Shown here piece after piece: positions 58,611 to 64,000 of a stretch of 64,000 bases of DNA. A program made the translations under genes and the position numbers. This DNA comes from Sabethes cyaneus (Eukaryota > Arthropoda > Insecta > Diptera > Culicidae), in assembly GCF_943734655.1 (NCBI RefSeq), contig NC_071355.1, positions 76,211,449 to 76,275,448 on the forward strand. Direction: 5' to 3'. Each line of letters begins with the position of its first letter. The first letter of the stretch is position 1. The notes under the pieces were generated by a model. The model was not told the origin of the DNA and did no database searches. It saw nothing but the letters and a program-made list of their open reading frames with translations.

Positions 58611-58880
58611 ATAGTTACTATATATATAGTTCAGCGGATACAAAAATCGGGAGCCAAATAAACGTCAAAAGCGGAGCCAAACGTTTTTCAAAATTCGAAT
58701 TGCGGGCCTTATGTTAATAAACACACTTTTATTCATAGAACTAGTCATTTTCAACACCCACTAGAGATTATTTTCCATAAAAACCTGCACATTTTTCCAT
58801 AATTTCAAATTTAATTTCAAAAATCAGAGTTGCCAATTTGCCTGGTTTTCTATCCGCCGAACTATATATATAGTAACTAT
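58611..58880. mobile_element. 270-bp MITE with 30-bp TIRs
   Basis: ATAGTTACTATATATATAGT (to 58640) and the inverse at 58851-58880 match at 29 of 30 positions. The AT-rich palindromic ends and lack of an ORF fit a MITE. It lies about 70 bp from the 3' end of the CR1 element. Target duplication not resolved because the ends are AT repeats. Confidence 0.8.
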
Positions 58881-59171
58881 ACTCCATATGTGTCACTAAT
58901 TGAATCAACATTCGCATTCAACAAAATTCACTGACAAAAATAAAGTATGTTTATTTATTTATTTCATTCTTTTCAAGAAGGGAAAAGCCCGCGGAAGTGG
59001 AACTTTGTTCGACGCTCCTTCTTCCGTAGGCACAAAACCTTCATTTTTGCACCAACAGTTTACACCAAATGATACAATTATAAGCAGTTACATAATGAGG
59101 ACTTAAATTATAACACAAAGTTCCTTATTATCTATAAGTTGATGACTAACACTATACATTTTGCACGTGAT

Positions 59172-62100
59172 TTACTTCAAAGCATGCAGAAAATTATTTT
59201 TAAGGACAGAACGGGACAAATGGAAATCAAACACATTAAAACAACGGTTGAAGACGCGAGACATACTCGAGAGAGGCTCGTTTTGGCCATAATTGGTGCG
59301 TGAAGCAGGAAGATTGAGAAAGGGGTGAGATCGTAGGGATCGCCGACGGGTATTGATGTTTAGTTGTTGGAGTATATCTGGGCTGTCAATTTGAGAGTTT
59401 AGAATATCAGAGATGAACAGAGCCCTAGCAATATCTCGTCGTATAGCTAAAGAGTCAAGCCCGATCAGATTACAGCGGTGTTCATAACTAGGAAGATTTG
59501 AAGGGTCGTTCCAAGGGAGAAGGCGTAAGGCGTATCGAACAAATTTTCGCTGGATAGACTCGATCCGTTGGATGCTGTTATGGTAGTACGGTGCCCATAC
59601 AACTGCAGCGTATTCTACTATTGACCGCACTAAGGAACAATATAGTGTTTTTAAACATTGAATATTGTTAAAGCTCTTAGTAAATCTAAATAAAAAGCCT
59701 AGATTCTTCGAGGCTTTGGTAGAAATATAGGCCACATGTTCTTTAAAAGATAATTTTGAATCGAGCAGAATTCCCAAGTCTTTTACACATGTTTCCCTTT
59801 TCAAGGATGTTCCAGAGACTTTGTAATCATAGCACACAATTGATTTCTTGCGTGTAAAAGAAATGCACGAACACTTAGAGGCATTCAGTACCATTCTATT
59901 CGTTGTGCACCAGTCGGCGAAATTATCCAGCTGCGCTTGCAGAAAATCAGTGTCTGTGTTATTTCTGATAACGGCAAAGAGTTTAAAATCATCGGCATAC
60001 GATGATTTCATGCATTTCAAAGCAAAATTGATATCGTTCAAGTAGAGGAGGAATATATACGGGCCTAGATGACTGCCTTGGGGCACACCAGACGTGACGG
60101 GGAATGGCGAAGAGATGATGCTACCTACTTTGACAGACATGAAACGTTCAGTGAGGTAAGACTTAAACCAACAAAGCATATTACCGCTTACTCCCAGTTG
60201 CTGAAGTTTGGCGACTGCAATCTGATGATTTATTTTATCAAAAGCTGCTGAAAAATCGGTGTAGACTGCGTCAACTTGAAGATGTTTTTGCAACGAGTGG
60301 GCTATAAAGGATGTGTAAGACACCAAATTGGTACAGGTTGATCGCTTGGGCATAAAACCGTGTTGAGTATTATCGATGTAGCCGGAAAAATTAAACGATA
60401 GGAACTCGAGAACTATAAGCTCGAAAAGCTTCCCACCTGCACAAAGCGAAGCAATCCCTCGGTAATTGGCTACGTTCTGCTTTGAACCTTTTTTGTGAAT
60501 CGGAAATACGTACGACGACTTCCAGATGGTAGGGAAAACACCCGAAAGCATGGACGTATTGAAAATTTTTGCCAACGGGCTGCATAAAGTAGAGCAACAT
60601 TTTTTTAAAATTATTGATGGAATGCCGTCGGGGCCAGGGTTCGATGAGCTCTTCAAGGTAGAGCAAGCATTCAGGATAATCTGGGTTGAGATGGCAGGGT
60701 AGGATCCAATAGCTGCCTTGTCTGGAACATTTGAGATGGCACGAGAAACTTGCTGACTGCTAAGTGTCTCATGAGAGAAAACTGCGCTAAACTGAGTACG
60801 AAATAATTCGCATATGTCCGAAGCAGTGGACGCTTCCGCATCACCAAGCATCATGGTAGTGGGTAAACCTGATTCATTTCTTTGCTCGTTAACATAATGC
60901 CAGAACTTTTTGGGGTTACTACGTAGACATTGTTGCATACGGTTTTGATACGAGTGGAACAGTTTCTTGTTCAGTCGTTTATAACGAGTGTTGAGGGAAA
61001 TATAACGACATTTGAATTGATAAGTACCATGTTTCGAGAATCTCCTTAGAGCCATCCGTTTAGCAGATTTATAACTTTTTAAAGTGCAGGTAGACCATGG
61101 GGGATGTGAGGGTTTGCAGAAAAGTCTCTTTGGAGTAAACTGATCGATAGCATATAGAAGAACGTTTGTGAAATTTTGGACCGCTAAGTTAGTATCCATA
61201 TTCTCTAGTATTGAGCACCAGTTCACGTCTAACAAAAATTGGTTCATTTTTATAAAATCGGTCTTGCGAAAATCATACGAAAGAGGTTCGTTAGGTTCAT
61301 CAAATGAGCAAGGAATACCATTGCAGAGAAATACGTGAAGCGCTGGATGGTGACGAGTTATCTTGACAAGAGTGCTGGGTGCGCGGTAAACCGAAATCCT
61401 GTCACTGCCGAATTCTGTACTAACGAAACACAGATCCAATATACGTCCATTTTCATTGAAAACACCATTTGTCTGAACCAGTCCAGCTGTGCTATACCCG
61501 TCCAAGAGCTGAGTTGCGCAGGAGTTTATTGATGAATGAGAGGGATCAGGATATAGAGCATGATGGTCATCAGCAAACGTCCAGCTAATGCCACTAAAAT
61601 TGAAGTCGCCCAATACTATGATTTTGTCTTTGGTTCCCATCCGCGAAGTTATCCATGAGAGCGAACTGAGATGCTGATCAATGAGGGTAGAATCATTCAC
61701 GCGATTTGGCGGGATGTATAGTGCGCAGATGTATAGTGAATATATATTCATTCCTACTGTGATCCATTGTTGCTCAACGCCTGAGCAACCAGGGGGCGAG
61801 AGTGACCGAGATTTGTATTGCGAGCGAACGGCCAAGAGGACACCGCCGCCAGATTTTTTATTGCTATTATCAGCAGTGCGATCTTGGCGAAAAACTGTAT
61901 ATTGTTCACCAAAAATCTGTTTGGAAAGCGTGTTGCTGTTGAGCCAAGTTTCAGTGAAAATTAACATATCATATGAGGCATCGGAAACAGCAAGCGCATA
62001 ATCTGTAATACTCATGTTGATACCGCCTAAATTCTGATAGTAGAGTGTAAGGCCATTGCTTAAACTAGAGTTGTTTTCATGAACCTGAGAGCTGGTGACG

Positions 62101-62246
62101 GCGCCTTGACGTGCTGCTGCTTGGTTGTAATGCAGAGTTTGCTGATAAGTTGCTAATGTTACATCTGGGGGCGAATGAAGACCGCAGAGCTGTCGTTTTT
62201 TGGTTGAAAAGGACGGACTACTACCCCTTCCGGCCAGTAAAAACAA
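59172..62246 (-). CDS. CR1 ORF2: endonuclease/reverse transcriptase, 1024 aa
   Basis: Carries out target nicking and reverse transcription. Endonuclease about 66-310: YYQNLGGIN at 69-77, FTETWLN with catalytic Glu at 99, GDFNFSG at 213-219, GRILDLCF at 267-274, HHPALHVFL at 299-307. The RT lies at about 570-850: PIHKKGSKQNVANYRGIASL, YTDFSAAFDKINH near 662-674, SGVPQGSHLGPYIFLLYLND at 719-738, the catalytic YADD at 750-753 and LGILLDSKLSFKEHV. The C-terminal part contains SIVEYAAVVWAP and FVRYALRLLPWND. Length and order are normal for CR1 ORF2. The first ~60 codons overlap ORF1 in the -1 frame, so the true start may be downstream, or translation may couple to ORF1 by frameshift or reinitiation. 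No internal stop. Confidence 0.9.
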   Translation of the reverse strand: MFLLAGRGSSPSFSTKKRQLCGLHSPPDVTLATYQQTLHYNQAAARQGAVTSSQVHENNSSLSNGLTLYYQNLGGINMSITDYALAVSDASYDMLIFTETWLNSNTLSKQIFGEQYTVFRQDRTADNSNKKSGGGVLLAVRSQYKSRSLSPPGCSGVEQQWITVGMNIYSLYICALYIPPNRVNDSTLIDQHLSSLSWITSRMGTKDKIIVLGDFNFSGISWTFADDHHALYPDPSHSSINSCATQLLDGYSTAGLVQTNGVFNENGRILDLCFVSTEFGSDRISVYRAPSTLVKITRHHPALHVFLCNGIPCSFDEPNEPLSYDFRKTDFIKMNQFLLDVNWCSILENMDTNLAVQNFTNVLLYAIDQFTPKRLFCKPSHPPWSTCTLKSYKSAKRMALRRFSKHGTYQFKCRYISLNTRYKRLNKKLFHSYQNRMQQCLRSNPKKFWHYVNEQRNESGLPTTMMLGDAEASTASDICELFRTQFSAVFSHETLSSQQVSRAISNVPDKAAIGSYPAISTQIILNACSTLKSSSNPGPDGIPSIILKKCCSTLCSPLAKIFNTSMLSGVFPTIWKSSYVFPIHKKGSKQNVANYRGIASLCAGGKLFELIVLEFLSFNFSGYIDNTQHGFMPKRSTCTNLVSYTSFIAHSLQKHLQVDAVYTDFSAAFDKINHQIAVAKLQQLGVSGNMLCWFKSYLTERFMSVKVGSIISSPFPVTSGVPQGSHLGPYIFLLYLNDINFALKCMKSSYADDFKLFAVIRNNTDTDFLQAQLDNFADWCTTNRMVLNASKCSCISFTRKKSIVCYDYKVSGTSLKRETCVKDLGILLDSKLSFKEHVAYISTKASKNLGFLFRFTKSFNNIQCLKTLYCSLVRSIVEYAAVVWAPYYHNSIQRIESIQRKFVRYALRLLPWNDPSNLPSYEHRCNLIGLDSLAIRRDIARALFISDILNSQIDSPDILQQLNINTRRRSLRSHPFLNLPASRTNYGQNEPLSSMSRVFNRCFNVFDFHLSRSVLKNNFLHALK

Positions 62247-63292
62247 TCTCCTACGGAAGCTTCCAGATCAGCCGACACTGACACTTTGAAGGATACGAAT
62301 GACAGCTCGTTGAGTTGCTTGCCTTTTGGTACAAGCTTTATACATTTCACCGTAGAATTCTCGATGTTGATAGCTTCCCGTAGGTACCCGATGACATCAT
62401 TCTCCGATTGTTCAACGTGAAAAGGGGTGACGTAGAATGATTTCAGATCCTCAGAAACCTGCTGGCGACGTTCGGTTCGATTGACAACTCGTAGAGGATT
62501 TACTCGTTCTCCATTATTCGTTTCCGTACCGAGAGACGTTATGTTTCTAGTAGAAGTGGATGGAACGGGCAGTGCATTGGAAGGTTTTGTCGTAGCAGCA
62601 GTTGTAACAGTTGTAGCAGCAGCAGTGGCGGTGGTGGTAATGGTTGTGGCAGGTGCGACGCTGGGAGCAGTGGAAGATAGAACGACGTTGGCGTAGGTGG
62701 CAGTAGTGGTAGTGATAGCGTCTGAAATAGTGGAGACCATCACAGTGCCTGATCGTGCAGCATCAGAATTGGTTGTTGTGCTTCTATAGGTAGGAACACT
62801 AACAGTGTCCGAGATTGGAGGTGCATCATGCTCAGCGAAAGCATTTCCGTAGTTGGAGTGGATTGAGCTATCGAGATTCAAACGATCTATGCTTTGACGA
62901 AAGCCTGCCCCAATATTCAATGACGTATCGAGAACTGGTTGCGACCGTGTACCACCCATAGATTCTCTACGTTGCTGAAGGGACAACAAACTACTCATAG
63001 TTTTTAAACTTTCGGCATACTGGCCAAGCCGAAGGTCCATCGAGTCCACTCTTATCAAGAGATCACGCAATGCTTTCAGAATTTGTGATTCCCGATCCAT
63101 AATTGTAGGGTTAAAGTTGATTCTACAAGCATCACAGAACCAGAGCAATCCAACATTCGACGACCATGCTTTGAAGTTTGTTGCGTTGAGCCCGGAACAG
63201 TTCACATGATGCAGCTTGTTGCAGGTGCCACTGCAGAGGACGTATTTTTCGTTGCCTTGAACAGGCTCCGCACAAACCTTGCATGCATTCAT
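62159..63292 (-). CDS. CR1 ORF1 protein with PHD-type zinc finger, 377 aa
   Basis: ORF1 proteins of CR1-type elements bind the element RNA and may contact chromatin; the role here is inferred. The N-terminus has a C4HC3 finger: C4, C7, C20, C24, H29, C32, C53, C56 (CKVC, VLCSGTCNKLHHVNC, WFCDAC). A short helical, coiled-coil-like segment follows (about 68-110, LKALRDLLIRVDSMDLRLG). The middle is Ser/Thr/Ala-rich and probably disordered (about 170-240). The C-terminal ~110 residues form a more ordered unit ending with VSFKVSVSADL and FYWPEGVVVRPF, a pattern shared by insect Jockey/CR1 ORF1 proteins. It ends 88 bp inside ORF2. The start is the first Met, just before the finger. Confidence 0.85.
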   Translation of the reverse strand: MNACKVCAEPVQGNEKYVLCSGTCNKLHHVNCSGLNATNFKAWSSNVGLLWFCDACRINFNPTIMDRESQILKALRDLLIRVDSMDLRLGQYAESLKTMSSLLSLQQRRESMGGTRSQPVLDTSLNIGAGFRQSIDRLNLDSSIHSNYGNAFAEHDAPPISDTVSVPTYRSTTTNSDAARSGTVMVSTISDAITTTTATYANVVLSSTAPSVAPATTITTTATAAATTVTTAATTKPSNALPVPSTSTRNITSLGTETNNGERVNPLRVVNRTERRQQVSEDLKSFYVTPFHVEQSENDVIGYLREAINIENSTVKCIKLVPKGKQLNELSFVSFKVSVSADLEASVGDCFYWPEGVVVRPFQPKNDSSAVFIRPQM

Positions 63293-63439
63293 GGCAACAA
63301 AACTCCTACTATTCTGAAATCAATGAAAGAGTGAACTTATATCCAATATATACTGAAACTTGTTCAATAAGAAAATCGCAGCTAATCACCCCAACAGATC
63401 GTAATGTTCGATTATTGCTGATAAGAGTGCTGCAGTTAT

Positions 63440-64000
63440 ATGTTTCACCTATTCATGCAATTGCCAAAGCTAGCAACTAGCACCAGAGCCAAATGTAAGA
63501 TATGCACTTTTCACTTTTGAGTCCGCGAGAGTCTACAACCCCACACAGCTCTATCTAGTGCCAGCACCACTTGTCGAAAGCTCAATCAAAATTAAAGCAA
63601 ACTGTAAACACCACACACAATTTTTGAGACCAAAGCGGATGGCGAAAACAGTCCCTTCAATTGATTAGCAACTTTCCCGTGTGCGCAGTAGAAGGGAAGC
63701 AAAATAAAAGCAATCACCACAACAATTCACTACTAGTTTTGCCTATGAACACTGTTACTGAAGCTAATGACTAGCACCAGAGCCAGTTGTAAGATCTGCA
63801 CTTTCCACTTTTGAGACCGCGGGAGTCTACAGTCCCACACAGCTCTATCTAGAAACACAGCACCTCTCACAGCAGACTACAAACACCATGCACAATTTTT
63901 GAGACCAAAGTGGATGATGAAACAGCTACGCCGATTGATGAGCAACTATTACGTGTGCACAAGGAAAATCAAAACAAAATAGCGTTATAGTATGTGTGGC
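63440..64000 (-). repeat. tandem repeats in the 5' region of the CR1 element
   Basis: The segment with CTAGCACCAGAGCC begins at 63477 and again at 63771, a period of 294 bp, and shares TCTACA..CCCACACAGC and CACACAATTTTTGAGACCAA-like blocks at about 90% identity. The array runs off the window. Tandem 5' units act as promoter monomers in some non-LTR elements; that function is inferred here. Confidence 0.8.

Larger units (their letters stand above)
58950..64000 (-). mobile_element. CR1-clade non-LTR retrotransposon, 5' end beyond window
   Basis: Order on the minus strand: 5' region with tandem repeats (from the window edge to about 63300), ORF1 (63292-62159), ORF2 (62246-59172), a ~220-bp 3' untranslated region and a short tail read as GAAATAAATAAATA near 58964-58950. 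The PHD-type finger in ORF1, overlapping ORFs and RT sequence fit the CR1 clade, including the mosquito T1/Q group. Both ORFs are open, so the copy may be young. The 5' end and target duplication cannot be seen. Confidence 0.88.

Overview
This window looks like gene-poor, transposon-dense DNA from an insect, most likely a mosquito (Culicidae). The basis is the mix of RTE-type and CR1-type non-LTR retrotransposons, a Bel/Pao remnant, many terminal-inverted-repeat (TIR) elements flanked by TTAA, TTA or 8-bp duplications, a tRNA-like SINE, and introns of about 65-75 bp. Species assignment is inference. No bacterial or viral gene organisation is present.

Layout. 1-214 is a long (CA)n array. 215-16 kb holds a SINE next to a decayed RTE copy, several TIR elements (6.6-7.9 kb; a hAT-type element at 8.08-9.74 kb with perfect 8-bp target duplications and another small element nested in it), a fresh 152-bp tandem duplication, a 730-bp strand-asymmetric low-complexity tract, a Harbinger-like MITE nested inside a larger inverted repeat, and a CR1/RTE chimeric fragment. 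16.5-19.5 kb is mostly unrecognised. 19.5-25 kb is RTE debris interrupted by a 1.8-kb TIR element and direct/inverted repeats. 25-28 kb is mostly unique and partly GC-rich. 28-33.2 kb holds two more RTE copies on the minus strand. 33.2-38.6 kb reads as one DNA transposon with 8-9 bp target duplications that hosts a 1,032-bp TTAA-flanked foldback and a second Harbinger-like MITE. 39.4-42.2 kb is GC-rich and otherwise unassigned. 42.2-43.25 kb is another 1-kb foldback, followed by a dispersed repeat with a ~173-bp tandem array.

The most intact features lie on the right. They are a full-length RTE-clade element (44955-48247) with one uninterrupted 1004-codon ORF, an AAGT-type tail and a perfect 15-bp target duplication; a non-autonomous hAT element (48675-50474) with 8-bp duplications; a SINE-like repeat interrupted by a TTAA element; a Bel/Pao pol remnant; and a CR1-clade element (58950 to beyond the window end) with intact ORF1 (PHD-type finger) and ORF2 (endonuclease plus reverse transcriptase) and tandem repeats in its 5' region.

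The only convincing host gene is a two-exon RING-H2 protein of 174 aa on the minus strand (54356-54946). A possible two-exon gene of 86 aa starts 446 bp away in divergent orientation. No CRISPR array, rRNA gene or functional tRNA gene was seen. I found no clear new enzymatic system. The points most worth following up are the two apparently recent retrotransposons, the TTAA-flanked foldbacks, the nested insertions with readable empty sites, and the strong minus-strand bias of the retrotransposon fragments.
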